A stretch of DNA of 64,000 nucleotides from Variovorax paradoxus. GTDB taxonomy: Bacteria > Pseudomonadota > Gammaproteobacteria > Burkholderiales > Burkholderiaceae_C. Shown piece by piece: positions 20,510 to 29,661 of this stretch. The notes beneath the pieces were generated by a model. That model did no database searches, was not told where the DNA came from, and saw only the letters and a list, made by a program, of their open reading frames with translations. The translations under genes were made by a program, and so were the position numbers. Within the stretch, counting starts at the first letter, position 1; each line of letters starts with the position of its first letter. The stretch spans positions 1,178,001 to 1,242,000 of the forward strand of contig NZ_JAUSXL010000002.1 in the NCBI RefSeq assembly GCF_030815975.1. Direction: 5' to 3'.

Positions 20510-22437
20510 AAGGCGAGCTCCTGATGCGAAGCGCCCAGAGACTTTTCACGACCTGGTCTCAACCAGCCCAGGAACAGCAGCCCAAGTGCGGCCGCTCCAA
20601 TTCCGAGGAACGCACCGTAGTGGCTAAGCACGGCCGACACCCATGGATCGAATCGGCCAGCAGGTACTGGTTGACTCACCGCCAGCCATGCCATCGGACT
20701 CTGGTCGACAAGACGAATGGTAAACGGCTGGTCGGGATGAACGGAGATATAGCGTTCGACCCATGTTTCGCGTGGATCTTTTGCAAAACGAAGACGCCTC
20801 GTTTTGCCGCCCTGAATGATGTCGATGCGCCCTGCCGTCGCCGGATAGCCCGCAACCTTCAGCATGAAGACGGCCCCTGTTCGCACCGGTGCCATGGACG
20901 GGTCGTATCTCATGAAAGTCTCACCCATTCCAATATCTGCCTTGGCGCCGAAGCTGCCCCAGAAATCGCAATGGCACGGCGGCACGCTGGGGTATGCGCC
21001 ACCGCGCTCAAAGGCCGCCTCGACGGGTGGAAGTGCAACGGGCTGCAAAGGCGCTTGAAGATTTTTTGGAAGAATGTTGCGGATGTCGGGAGAATCCAGC
21101 AGTCCTGCCAAACGGCCGGCATCCGGATAAGGCAGCTTCAGAAAAGGCAGGGCGCGAAATTTGACGCCATCTTTGTCGGCGAGGTAGTTTTTTACGTTGG
21201 ACTCCTGCACAGAGGACGTATCGCGCTTTTCCGCCAAGGCTGCCGAGAGCCCTCGACCCGCGGTGTCTGCAAGGGCACTTACCGTTGCCAGTAGCCACAG
21301 GCCCCCTCCGACCACTGCAACGCCCCGAAGCCATCGCTGCGACGTCGTGCAGATCGCGACAAGCGCCGCTAAGTTGACGAGCACACCCATCGCATGCAGA
21401 TCGAGGTAGCGCGATGAGAGCGCATCATTCGAGCGTCCATAAGCGACGGCAGCAGCCTGCCCACCGAGCCAGACTGCAAGAGCGACGAGAAACCACACGG
21501 GGTTGCTGCGCAAAGGCCGCTTCCAGATCACGCAACACACGAGCACGGCTGCCGGGAGATTTCTCACCATTACGAGCAGCCACTCCTTCAGTAATGGCCA
21601 TTCGCTGGCTGCCTTGACGGCTTCGGGAGAAATTTGAAGTGGCCACGCAAGGACCACACTCAGCGCCTCGAAAAAGTGCCTTGCGTCCACCGCCTTGAGT
21701 TGCGCATGGGGCGCAACGACGGGCGTCGCGGAGGCGCCCGCCAGAAAGAGGACAAGGAGCAATACAGCGCCGGCCAGTTCACGCTTGTCTCTCGATATGA
21801 GGACGAAGCGCCCCAGCAAAATCAGAGATGCCGCCGCGAGCGCAAACACGCCCGAAGCCAGCGAGAAATAGGCCGTGATGGCGCTTAAAACGCCAAGCCA
21901 CCACCAACGGCTCAATGCCTGCGCAGTGACGAGCCACCAGATCGACAAGACACTGAACAGCAAAACAAAATAGAACTGCGCCTGAAACCCCGCCAAGGTG
22001 TTCTCCCAGCCGAACGGGATACCGAACAGAAGCAAACCCAAGAGGAGCAGCGCGGGAAGCGACGACTTGTTCGCTGCCTTGCTCATCAACCAGACGGCCG
22101 TGCCAAGCGCAAGGACATGCAGAACGGCATTGACCACCATCTCAAGCAAAGGGCTCCACAAGCCGTTGACTGCCAGCAGCAACAGGCCGAGAACTCGCGT
22201 GGTGAAGATGCGATGCTCGTTATGGGGAGAAAACAACTCAAGCCACGACAGTTCACCGCGCAGAAACGGTTGATACAACCGCGCGGCTTCGGCATCCCAT
22301 TGGTCCCAGAATGGCACTTCGTTTCCATACGAATGAATAAGCCATAGCTTCAGGCCCAGCAAGATCGCCCCAAACGCAATGAACTGGAGCAGCAGCGTGA
22401 ACCGCCCTGGATCCGAGCGCACATCGTCGTTCCTCAT
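20506..22437 (-). CDS. Large polytopic membrane protein, putative GT-C glycosyltransferase
   Basis: From the ATG at 22437 the protein has 643 residues. A first transmembrane helix (15-35) is followed by an acidic loop FWDQWDAE (43-50) and HNEHR (72-76), a layout typical of GT-C glycosyltransferases with the catalytic Asp/Glu in the first outside loop. About ten more hydrophobic segments follow, then a soluble region (about 430-600) with a CHCDFWGSFG stretch and a final helix. It starts 8 bp after the DprE2-like gene. A polyprenyl-phosphoryl-sugar donor, possibly D-arabinofuranose, is inferred from this context. A longer frame upstream overlaps the preceding gene and is rejected. Confidence 0.7.
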   Translation of the reverse strand: MRNDDVRSDPGRFTLLLQFIAFGAILLGLKLWLIHSYGNEVPFWDQWDAEAARLYQPFLRGELSWLELFSPHNEHRIFTTRVLGLLLLAVNGLWSPLLEMVVNAVLHVLALGTAVWLMSKAANKSSLPALLLLGLLLFGIPFGWENTLAGFQAQFYFVLLFSVLSIWWLVTAQALSRWWWLGVLSAITAYFSLASGVFALAAASLILLGRFVLISRDKRELAGAVLLLVLFLAGASATPVVAPHAQLKAVDARHFFEALSVVLAWPLQISPEAVKAASEWPLLKEWLLVMVRNLPAAVLVCCVIWKRPLRSNPVWFLVALAVWLGGQAAAVAYGRSNDALSSRYLDLHAMGVLVNLAALVAICTTSQRWLRGVAVVGGGLWLLATVSALADTAGRGLSAALAEKRDTSSVQESNVKNYLADKDGVKFRALPFLKLPYPDAGRLAGLLDSPDIRNILPKNLQAPLQPVALPPVEAAFERGGAYPSVPPCHCDFWGSFGAKADIGMGETFMRYDPSMAPVRTGAVFMLKVAGYPATAGRIDIIQGGKTRRLRFAKDPRETWVERYISVHPDQPFTIRLVDQSPMAWLAVSQPVPAGRFDPWVSAVLSHYGAFLGIGAAALGLLFLGWLRPGREKSLGASHQELAL

Positions 22438-22445
22438 CACGCGCC

Positions 22446-23192
22446 CTACAGGCTCAAGCGCTTGAATATCGCCGTCGGCAAGAACCGGATGATCCGCATG
22501 ATCCAGGTCCAGAACCACGGTGTGTAGAGAACATTGCAACGGGCATCAACAGCCCTCTGGATGTCGGCCGCTACGCGATCAGGCGTTGCGGTCAAGGCCG
22601 CCGGCAAATCGAGCTCGGCGGTCATCGGCGTGGCGACGAATCCGGGCTTGATCGTCAGCACATGCACGCCTTTCTTGAAGAGTTGCGCGCGCAAGCCCGA
22701 GGCGAGGGCGTCCACCGCTGCCTTTGCAGCACCGTAGACGTAATTGCTCCCCCGGCCACGATCGCCCGCGACCGATCCGATGACGGCCAGCACGCCATTG
22801 CCTTGAGCCTCGAAATGCCCTGCCAGCGCGAGCATGCAAGCCACGGCACTTTCTCCATTGGTGCGGAACTGCTCCAGTGCGTAGGCCAGATCGCGCTGGG
22901 CACGAGGCTGATCCGGCAAGGTGCCATGCGCGATTAGCGCAAGGTCGACGGTTCCCAGCGCGCTCCAGGCGAAGCCAGCGATTTCGGGCAATGACGCGGT
23001 GTCGTGCCCCTCCCAGAGCCTCGTCTGGACACCCTTCGCGCCGCGCGCGATCAGGTCGGCGGCAATGACATCCAGCTTCGCCTGACTGCGCGCCACCAGC
23101 ACGAAATTGCTGCCCTGCTCTGCGTAGCGACGGGCGACCGCTTCGGCGATGCCGGAACTGGCCCCGATGATAAGTACGTTTTTTTTGCTCAT
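22446..23192 (-). CDS. Short-chain dehydrogenase, DprE2-like (polyprenyl-phosphoryl-2-keto-ribose reductase)
   Basis: This 248-residue classical SDR has VLIIGASSGIAEAVARRYAE at the N-terminus, IGSVAGDRGRGSNYVYGAAK with the catalytic Tyr-x-x-x-Lys, and a hydrophobic C-terminus (YTPWFWTWIMRIIRFLPTA) able to sit on the membrane. Mycobacterial DprE2 has the same GRxSNxVYGxxKA arrangement. It would use NAD(P)H to reduce the 2-keto intermediate made by the DprE1-like enzyme encoded 11 bp upstream, giving polyprenyl-phosphoryl-D-arabinofuranose. The start at 23192 is set by the SDR motif. Function is inferred from homology and pairing. Confidence 0.85.
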   Translation of the reverse strand: MSKKNVLIIGASSGIAEAVARRYAEQGSNFVLVARSQAKLDVIAADLIARGAKGVQTRLWEGHDTASLPEIAGFAWSALGTVDLALIAHGTLPDQPRAQRDLAYALEQFRTNGESAVACMLALAGHFEAQGNGVLAVIGSVAGDRGRGSNYVYGAAKAAVDALASGLRAQLFKKGVHVLTIKPGFVATPMTAELDLPAALTATPDRVAADIQRAVDARCNVLYTPWFWTWIMRIIRFLPTAIFKRLSL

Positions 23193-23203
23193 GATCCAAC
23201 CAT

Positions 23204-24520
23204 TCAAGAAGTCACACGCCGCCAGAACCTCGACATGAGCAATGGATCGCGCAGCGACTCCAACCGGGCCCATGCGGGATATGCCGACTGGAAATGATGG
23301 GCACTCATGTGCGCATCCTTCGCCGGATAAAGTCGCCCTCCCGCTTCGTGCACCAGTGCATCGAGTCGAGCGAACAACCGCGTATTGAGTGCGTCGCGTT
23401 GGGCGAAGTCCAGCGCCAGCGAAACACCTGCCTTTGGAAACGACAGCAAGCCCGGGGATTTGATGTCCGCGCATTGCTTGAGTACCGCGAGAAACGATCC
23501 CGCGCCATTGATCGAAGTCTCCCGAAGAATGGCTGCAACCGCGTCGCGTCCGGATTCGGGAGGAATCACGCACTGGTACTGCTGGAACCCAGCCTTGCCG
23601 TACATCCGATTCCACAGCAGCAACTTGTCCAACGGGTAGAAAAAGGGGTCGTAGCTGACCCGGGTTTCCACAACCTTGCGCACTTGACGCTGGTAGTACA
23701 GCGCATTGAACGCCTTCAATGTCAGCGTGTTGACCAGGGAAAACGGCGGGTCGACCGGCATGCGCTTCGCGTGGCCGTCCGCTACTTTCAGTTCGCCTGC
23801 AGCCGAATGATTTCCGCCGATGTAGTGACCGCGACCGGCGCTCTTTCCGCCGGCCAGGCAGTCGACCCATGACACGGTGTATTCGTATTTGGAATCCTGC
23901 TGCGAAGACAGGGCAAAGAACTCGTCGAGATCGCCGAACTTGATGCAGGTCTGCTCGATGTCGCTGGAGCGCACCGCGCGAAGTTGAAGCTCCACCGCGA
24001 GAATGATTCCGGTCAGGCCCAGACCACCGACCGTGGCATTGAAAAGTTCTTCATTCTCTGCGGGAGAGCAGTCGCAAACGCCCTTATCGGAGCGATGGAG
24101 GACGATCCGGCGCACATGCCGCCCGAAAGTTCCCATCACATGATGGTTCTTGCCATGCACATCGTTTGCCACGGCCCCACCCAAGGTCACGAACTTCGTT
24201 CCGGGCGTGACCGGCAGGAACCAGCCATTAGGCAAGGCGATGCGAATCAGTCCGTCCAACGTCACCCCGGCTTGTACCGTAACCACGCCCGTCTGCCAGT
24301 CTGCGGCAATCACACGGTCCATTCCAGCCAATGCGATCACATGGTCGGACTGCGCGAGGCACGAATCGCCATAGCTGCGTCCGCATCCATAGCCCAGCGT
24401 CGATGCCACCCCTGCGCCCTGTATGCGCGAGAAGGCATTGCCGATCTCGAAGGGCCATCCGACAGAATGAGGGGTCTGGGGATGGTGGGGATAGCGCCCC
24501 CATGAGCCGAGCGTCGGCAT
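23204..24520 (-). CDS. FAD-binding oxidase, DprE1-like (decaprenylphosphoryl-D-ribose oxidase homologue)
   Basis: The 438-residue protein belongs to the VAO/aldonolactone oxidase family. The match to mycobacterial DprE1 runs through the FAD site (GCGRSYGD 45-52, GGAVANDVHGKNHH to residue 127, TFGRHV), the substrate domain (PLDKLLLWNRMYGKAGFQQY) and the C-terminal GGRLYPAKDAHM with the lysine aligned to M. tuberculosis K418. It should oxidise the 2-OH of polyprenyl-phosphoryl-ribose. The position of the benzothiazinone-reactive Cys387 is alanine here (A369, in SLALDF). Its ATG overlaps the upstream HAD-UbiA stop by one base. Confidence 0.88.
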   Translation of the reverse strand: MPTLGSWGRYPHHPQTPHSVGWPFEIGNAFSRIQGAGVASTLGYGCGRSYGDSCLAQSDHVIALAGMDRVIAADWQTGVVTVQAGVTLDGLIRIALPNGWFLPVTPGTKFVTLGGAVANDVHGKNHHVMGTFGRHVRRIVLHRSDKGVCDCSPAENEELFNATVGGLGLTGIILAVELQLRAVRSSDIEQTCIKFGDLDEFFALSSQQDSKYEYTVSWVDCLAGGKSAGRGHYIGGNHSAAGELKVADGHAKRMPVDPPFSLVNTLTLKAFNALYYQRQVRKVVETRVSYDPFFYPLDKLLLWNRMYGKAGFQQYQCVIPPESGRDAVAAILRETSINGAGSFLAVLKQCADIKSPGLLSFPKAGVSLALDFAQRDALNTRLFARLDALVHEAGGRLYPAKDAHMSAHHFQSAYPAWARLESLRDPLLMSRFWRRVTS

Positions 24521-25983
24521 CAGAACGCCGAAATCCCAAAAATCGCGATGAAGCAGACGCAGACCCAGCGGCTCATGCGGTCTCTCAATGCAAACACGAT
24601 GGGGTCATCGTGCATTTCTCCGCGATGGGCAATGATCCACACACGGCTTAACCAAAAAAGCAGTAGCGGACAGGCCGCCCATAGCCACTGCGGATGACGG
24701 TACAGCGCATGCGCTTGCGGATCGTTGATATAGAGCGCCAGCACAAGCACGGACATGTATCCAGCCGAGCCACCCAGCGAAGCCAGCAATTCGAAGTCCG
24801 ATGCCAGATAGCCACGGCCCGGGGCCTTCTCTTGTCCCCTTCGTTCTCGAACCTCGTATAACTCGGTGTAGCGCTTGACCAAGGCTAGGCTGAGAAAAAT
24901 GAACATGCAGAACGCCAGGATCCAGAAGGTCGGTTTCATCGACATGGCTGCGGTGCCCGCCACGACCCGCGTTGTGTAGAGCATCGCCAGCACGACCACG
25001 TCGATCATCACCGCCCGCTTGAGCACCAACGAGTAGGCCAAGGTCAGCACGTAGTAGCCTAGCAGTACCAGCGAGAACTTGAACGGCAACCAAATCAGCG
25101 CGGCGGCGAAGGAGATAAAGAGCAGCGCCGGGATCCAGAGCATGGCGTGGAACAGCGGAAACGTTCCGGCCGCCAAGGGCCGGTTGCGCTTGGTCCGATG
25201 CTGCCGGTCGTCCTGCAGATCGAGCATGTCATTCAGCAGATAGACGCTGGACGCACAGGCTCCGAAGCACAGAAATGCAAGCACCCCGCTTGCCACGAGG
25301 TGAAGGTCCGCGAATTTGTGAGCAGCGAGCAAGGGCACGAACACCAGAAGATTCTTTGCCCACTGGTGCAGCCTGAAAGCCTTACGCAAACCCTTTGCAT
25401 AGCTCAACTGGTCGTCGAACCCCTGCCCCATGCGGCCCACGCGACGAGCGCGCGCAAGAACACCGCGTTCTGGGTTGACGACATGCGCCAAAGAGGCGGA
25501 GTGCCAGACGCGGATATCTGCAGACGAATTGCCCACGTACTCGAAGCCGCGCTCGCCATAGCGCGCCACCAGCGCGTCGCGCTTGTGCACACCGGCCAGA
25601 TTCAAATTTTGCGTCCCGAGTACATCGTCGAATATCGCAAGATGGCTCGCTATTTCCTGGGCCAGGCGCACGTCGGACGCTGTTGCCAACACAATAGTCG
25701 CACCCCCTGCGCGTTGCTCGACAAGCCAATTGATCAACGGCCGATTGTAGGGCAACGTCTCGACATTGGGATTGACGGCTTCCGCGATTTTTCTCTTGAA
25801 ATGGGCCTTGCCTTTGAACAACCAGCCGATCAATTCAAAGACGCGCAGGGGATTGATGCGCCAAAATAGAAAGAGGCTTTCAATGAGCATGTCCGAGCGA
25901 ATCAGCGTGCCATCGAGATCGACAGCAATTACGCGCCGCGGGACGCTCGGCACCTCGGCGTTGGATTTTTCGCCCGAGTTCAT
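24520..25983 (-). CDS. HAD phosphatase-UbiA prenyltransferase fusion (DPPR synthase-like)
   Basis: The protein has 487 residues from the ATG at 25983. The N-terminal HAD domain shows VDLDGTLIRSD (21-31), LATASD (99-104) and GNSSADIRVW (151-160). The C-terminal UbiA domain has the prenyl-diphosphate/Mg motif NDMLDLQDDRQHRTKRNRPL (251-270) and several membrane helices. The UbiA part resembles mycobacterial Rv3806c, which joins polyprenyl phosphate to PRPP. The fused HAD domain could remove the 5-phosphate to give polyprenyl-phosphoryl-ribose, the DprE1 substrate; that is inference. The ATG overlaps the stop of the 1023-residue glycosyltransferase. Confidence 0.87.
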   Translation of the reverse strand: MNSGEKSNAEVPSVPRRVIAVDLDGTLIRSDMLIESLFLFWRINPLRVFELIGWLFKGKAHFKRKIAEAVNPNVETLPYNRPLINWLVEQRAGGATIVLATASDVRLAQEIASHLAIFDDVLGTQNLNLAGVHKRDALVARYGERGFEYVGNSSADIRVWHSASLAHVVNPERGVLARARRVGRMGQGFDDQLSYAKGLRKAFRLHQWAKNLLVFVPLLAAHKFADLHLVASGVLAFLCFGACASSVYLLNDMLDLQDDRQHRTKRNRPLAAGTFPLFHAMLWIPALLFISFAAALIWLPFKFSLVLLGYYVLTLAYSLVLKRAVMIDVVVLAMLYTTRVVAGTAAMSMKPTFWILAFCMFIFLSLALVKRYTELYEVRERRGQEKAPGRGYLASDFELLASLGGSAGYMSVLVLALYINDPQAHALYRHPQWLWAACPLLLFWLSRVWIIAHRGEMHDDPIVFALRDRMSRWVCVCFIAIFGISAF

Positions 25984-28900
25984 TGGAGATGGGCAGTCGA
26001 AAGCAATTCCAGCCGCGGTGGCCAAGCATAGGAAAAATCATCCGCAAGCAACGTCAAATTGGGGTTGTAAGCAGGATCTGCATTGAGCAACGATCCCCAA
26101 CGAGCGAGCATGAAATTTACTTCACGACTGAAGCGCTCCTGCTTCTCAGGAGTGGAGTCAATTCCGCGTGTCGCAGATTCATGATGAAAAAGCTCGGCAT
26201 ACGGCGTCCATACGTTCCGGTACCCCGCCTCACGCAATCTCAGGCAGAAATCGACATCGTTAAATGCGACCTTCAAATTTTCTTCGTCAAGACCATTTAC
26301 CGCGAGATAGCGATCTTTTTTGATAACAAGGCAAGCCGCGGTCACCGCCGAGAACGACTGAATCAAATGCGCACGTCCGAAATATCCATTGTCCCCTTCG
26401 GAATTTCCCTTGTGCGCATGACTTGCAACACCACCAACACCTAGGATCACTCCCGCGTGCTGGATAGTCTTGTCGGGATACCACAGCTTCGCGCCAACTG
26501 CACCCACGCCCGGCTGCATTGCAAGCGAAACCATTTCGGACAGCCACTCCGGAGAAATGACCTCGATATCGTTATTGATCAGCCCCACGACTTCACCCTT
26601 TGCATGGGCGACCGCCATGTTGTTCAGCGCAGAGTAGTTGAATTCGCGGTCATCCCGGATCACCCTGACCAACTCCAAGTCCTTGAAAGATTTGAAATAA
26701 GCCAAAGTGGCCGGGTCATCTGATCCGTTATCGACAATGATAATCTCGTAATTATCGTATGTCGTTCGCACCAGAATACTGTCCACGCACTGGCGAAGAA
26801 GCTCAAGGCCGTTACGCGTTGGAATGATCAACGAGACCAGAGGCGGATTCGGTGGCAATGCGTACCGGACCCGATACCCGGTTCCGAAGTATTCGGCTTT
26901 TCCGTTCAAACCTTGGCGCTCAAGGTGCTCATTGAGTGCCCTTTCGCCCGCAATAGCTGCATAAGGCTTTGCATCCGGCGACCGCGCCGTGCTGTTGTCG
27001 TGAATTCTCCAATGATAAAGGACACGCGGCACGTGCAGTATTTGCGACGGCAATACGCGCTCCGTGCAACGCAACACCAGATCCCAGTCCTGGGAGCCCT
27101 GCATGCCCGGTTGAAATCCACCGACATTTCTCACCAGATCGGTTCGCAAAACCCCGAGGTGAGAAAACATATTTTGTGAATAGAAAAGATCAATATTCCA
27201 GTCACATTTGAAATATGGCCCCGAGCGCACGCCATTTTCATCGATCTTGTCTTCATCCGAATAAATAAGCTGCGCATCAGGATTGCGGTTGATGCAGTCT
27301 GCAATCCAGAAAAGCGCATGTTCGGCAATCAGATCATCGTGATCCATTAATGCCACCCATTCGCCGGAAACGAGTTCCAGCGCGCTGTTGGAGGCTTCGA
27401 CGATATGGCCATTTTTAGGTCGAAAAACAACCTTTATTCGAGAATCACGAGCCGCATATTCAGCCAAGACCTCACGTGTCTCGGCAGAAGGCGATGCGTC
27501 ATCCGCAATGCAAAGCTCCCAGTGCGGGTAAATCTGCCGGCGCACGGATTCGATCGCCTCTCGCAACCAGACCGACTTTGCGTTGTAGGTCGGCATGACA
27601 ACTGAAATGAGCGGGGTCCTTTTCATGCCCCCGATTCTTCGACGCATTTCCGCTTGCGCATGCTCCTCCATGGGATCAGGGTCATAGAGTTTCAGCCAAT
27701 CACCGTAGGTATTTGGAGACGCTTCGGGCGCCATCCCTCCTTTCACGAAAGTTGGCGCAGCCAATCGAGCCTCGAACAGCCCGGCTGAACGACGCAGTCC
27801 GCCCAAGCCGGATTCGCGAAGTATTTCCACGATTTTCTTGAAGGCCGAAATGGGATCTCCGGCTTTTCTAACCGCCGGCAGAACAATCCTCAGTGTTCGC
27901 AATACCCGTCTTGCCTGTTTCCCACCCCATCGTAACGGCGCAGTGACACGCCAACTATGCGATGCGCGCATCTCCTGAATTTGCCGTTGACATCCGTCGA
28001 ACGCGCCCGGCAGGTCTTTAAGCTTCAGTCCGTTGGAATCAGCGAATGCCGCGATGATTTCGTGCTGCTGCTTCAACCGACTGAATTCACGCTCCGTGGT
28101 TCGCAACAGCGCGCCGGTTTTCGCCATTCTTGAACCGCTCTCAAGAAGGGTAGAGCGCAGAAAAGCCAGCTTGGCCGATTCCTTCGACAATTGAGACTCG
28201 AGCACCGCGAGTCTGGCAGACTTGGATTCCAATTCATCTTCCGGCAACTCCATCCGCGTGGACCATGCATTGCCAACTTCGTTAATGACCGGTTGACGTG
28301 CATTGTGAAGCGTGCGATGTCCGCCGACAATCGATTCATCCGTTCCTGCGATAAAACGTGGCCCCAGTTCATTTTGGGCTGGCGAGGCCTTGCGAATTAC
28401 GCAAAGTGAATTGACGAATTCGACCGAATGAATGTGCGAAAGCAGGTTTTCATCGATATCGAAGTTATATTTTCGCATGAAGCTCGCAAGGACGTCCTTG
28501 CGCAGAGAGGGCACCCCCCAATGCTCATGACTGATGATATCTGCCAGCCGTTTGAAAAAAGCAATGCTCGAAGCCGGATGAAAAAGGCCGCCTTCGAAAT
28601 TCTCCCAATAACTGCAATGCAAGTCTTCCGCGACGAAGAGGCCGCCATCGACCAAGCGAGGAAAATAGCGTGCGAACGACCGAACGATATCCCCCGAGGT
28701 GTGGGATCCGTCGTCGACGATCAGGTCGAATTCAGGGCTTATCGCAGCAATCCTGCCTTCGACAGCGTCAGTATTGGCATCGCCGACTATGACGGATATA
28801 CGAGGGTCCGCATAAGTGAGCCTCGCACAATCGGGATTGATATCACATCCAACGATTTTTAGTGCTTGCGGAAAGAATTCACTCCAGATTTCCAGCGATC

Positions 28901-29051
28901 CGCCGTTTTGAATTCCAATTTCCAGAAATCGAATCGACTGGTTTCTGTATGAAGAAAAAAACCGGTCGTATTCAGTGAGATAAATCGACCACTTGTCGGA
29001 CACCTTGCCCTGATGCTGCTGATACAGCTCCCGCAGCGTTTTTTTAAACAT
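25980..29051 (-). CDS. Methyltransferase - coiled coil - GT2 - GT2 multidomain protein
   Basis: This 1023-residue protein has an N-terminal SAM methyltransferase with FLEIGIQNGGSLE (42-54), VGCDINP and LIVDDGSHTSGD. A linker at about 230-440 includes a heptad-like helix (LAVLESQLSKESAKLAFLR). Two complete GT2 domains follow: about 479-705 (LISVVMPTYNAKSVW, LMDHDDLIAEH) and 736-985 (LVSLIIPTRNG, GLINNDIEV, FNDVDFCLRLREAGYRNVW). Such proteins often act as chain polymerases or terminators with linked methylation. The tandem GT part is a close paralogue of the gene at 7810-9726. It starts 61 bp after rfbC and is AT-richer than its neighbours. Confidence 0.9.
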   Translation of the reverse strand: MFKKTLRELYQQHQGKVSDKWSIYLTEYDRFFSSYRNQSIRFLEIGIQNGGSLEIWSEFFPQALKIVGCDINPDCARLTYADPRISVIVGDANTDAVEGRIAAISPEFDLIVDDGSHTSGDIVRSFARYFPRLVDGGLFVAEDLHCSYWENFEGGLFHPASSIAFFKRLADIISHEHWGVPSLRKDVLASFMRKYNFDIDENLLSHIHSVEFVNSLCVIRKASPAQNELGPRFIAGTDESIVGGHRTLHNARQPVINEVGNAWSTRMELPEDELESKSARLAVLESQLSKESAKLAFLRSTLLESGSRMAKTGALLRTTEREFSRLKQQHEIIAAFADSNGLKLKDLPGAFDGCQRQIQEMRASHSWRVTAPLRWGGKQARRVLRTLRIVLPAVRKAGDPISAFKKIVEILRESGLGGLRRSAGLFEARLAAPTFVKGGMAPEASPNTYGDWLKLYDPDPMEEHAQAEMRRRIGGMKRTPLISVVMPTYNAKSVWLREAIESVRRQIYPHWELCIADDASPSAETREVLAEYAARDSRIKVVFRPKNGHIVEASNSALELVSGEWVALMDHDDLIAEHALFWIADCINRNPDAQLIYSDEDKIDENGVRSGPYFKCDWNIDLFYSQNMFSHLGVLRTDLVRNVGGFQPGMQGSQDWDLVLRCTERVLPSQILHVPRVLYHWRIHDNSTARSPDAKPYAAIAGERALNEHLERQGLNGKAEYFGTGYRVRYALPPNPPLVSLIIPTRNGLELLRQCVDSILVRTTYDNYEIIIVDNGSDDPATLAYFKSFKDLELVRVIRDDREFNYSALNNMAVAHAKGEVVGLINNDIEVISPEWLSEMVSLAMQPGVGAVGAKLWYPDKTIQHAGVILGVGGVASHAHKGNSEGDNGYFGRAHLIQSFSAVTAACLVIKKDRYLAVNGLDEENLKVAFNDVDFCLRLREAGYRNVWTPYAELFHHESATRGIDSTPEKQERFSREVNFMLARWGSLLNADPAYNPNLTLLADDFSYAWPPRLELLSTAHLQ

Positions 29052-29112
29052 TTATTACCTAGCGCCTATTTTCAGCGGCCGTCATCCACCAATGAGTCAA
29101 ACGGTCGATCAG

Positions 29113-29661
29113 TCAATCGAACAGTTCGGCCGCAGCCAACTCCGCCCCACCCGCATCCTTGGCTGACAATTTCAACTCGGTGCCCACACCCGGCCAATCG
29201 ATGGCCAACTGGGCGTCGTTCCATTTGATACTCCGCTCGAACGCCGGCGCGTAATAGTCAGTGGTCTTGTAAAGAAAGTCTGCGGTCTCGCTGAGCACCA
29301 GAAAACCGTGCGCAAAGCCGGGGGGAACCCACAACTGTTTGTGGTTGTCTTCACGGAGCTCCGCCCCCACCCATTTCCCAAACGTCGGCGACGACTTGCG
29401 AATGTCCACCGCCACGTCGAACACGGCACCACGTACCACGCGCACCAGCTTGCCCTGGGGCTGCTGGATCTGATAGTGCAGGCCCCGCAGCACGCCCTTG
29501 GCCGAGCGCGAATGGTTGTCCTGAACGAACTCGACATGCCGGCCAACGGCCTCGTCGAACGCCTTGCCGTTGAAGCTTTCGTAGAAGAAGCCGCGCGCAT
29601 CGCCGAAGACCTTCGGCTCGATGATCAGCACCTCGGGAATGGCGGTCGGCGTGGCCTTCAC
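29113..29661 (-). CDS. rfbC: dTDP-4-dehydrorhamnose 3,5-epimerase
   Basis: This cupin-fold enzyme performs the third step of dTDP-L-rhamnose synthesis. From the GTG at 29661 it has 182 residues, the usual length. Motifs include [37 protein letters not shown] with the catalytic histidine, [18 protein letters not shown], and [15 protein letters not shown]. The GTG overlaps the rfbA stop (GTGA), so a longer in-frame ATG at 29772 inside rfbA is rejected. Confidence 0.95.
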   Translation of the reverse strand: MKATPTAIPEVLIIEPKVFGDARGFFYESFNGKAFDEAVGRHVEFVQDNHSRSAKGVLRGLHYQIQQPQGKLVRVVRGAVFDVAVDIRKSSPTFGKWVGAELREDNHKQLWVPPGFAHGFLVLSETADFLYKTTDYYAPAFERSIKWNDAQLAIDWPGVGTELKLSAKDAGGAELAAAELFD

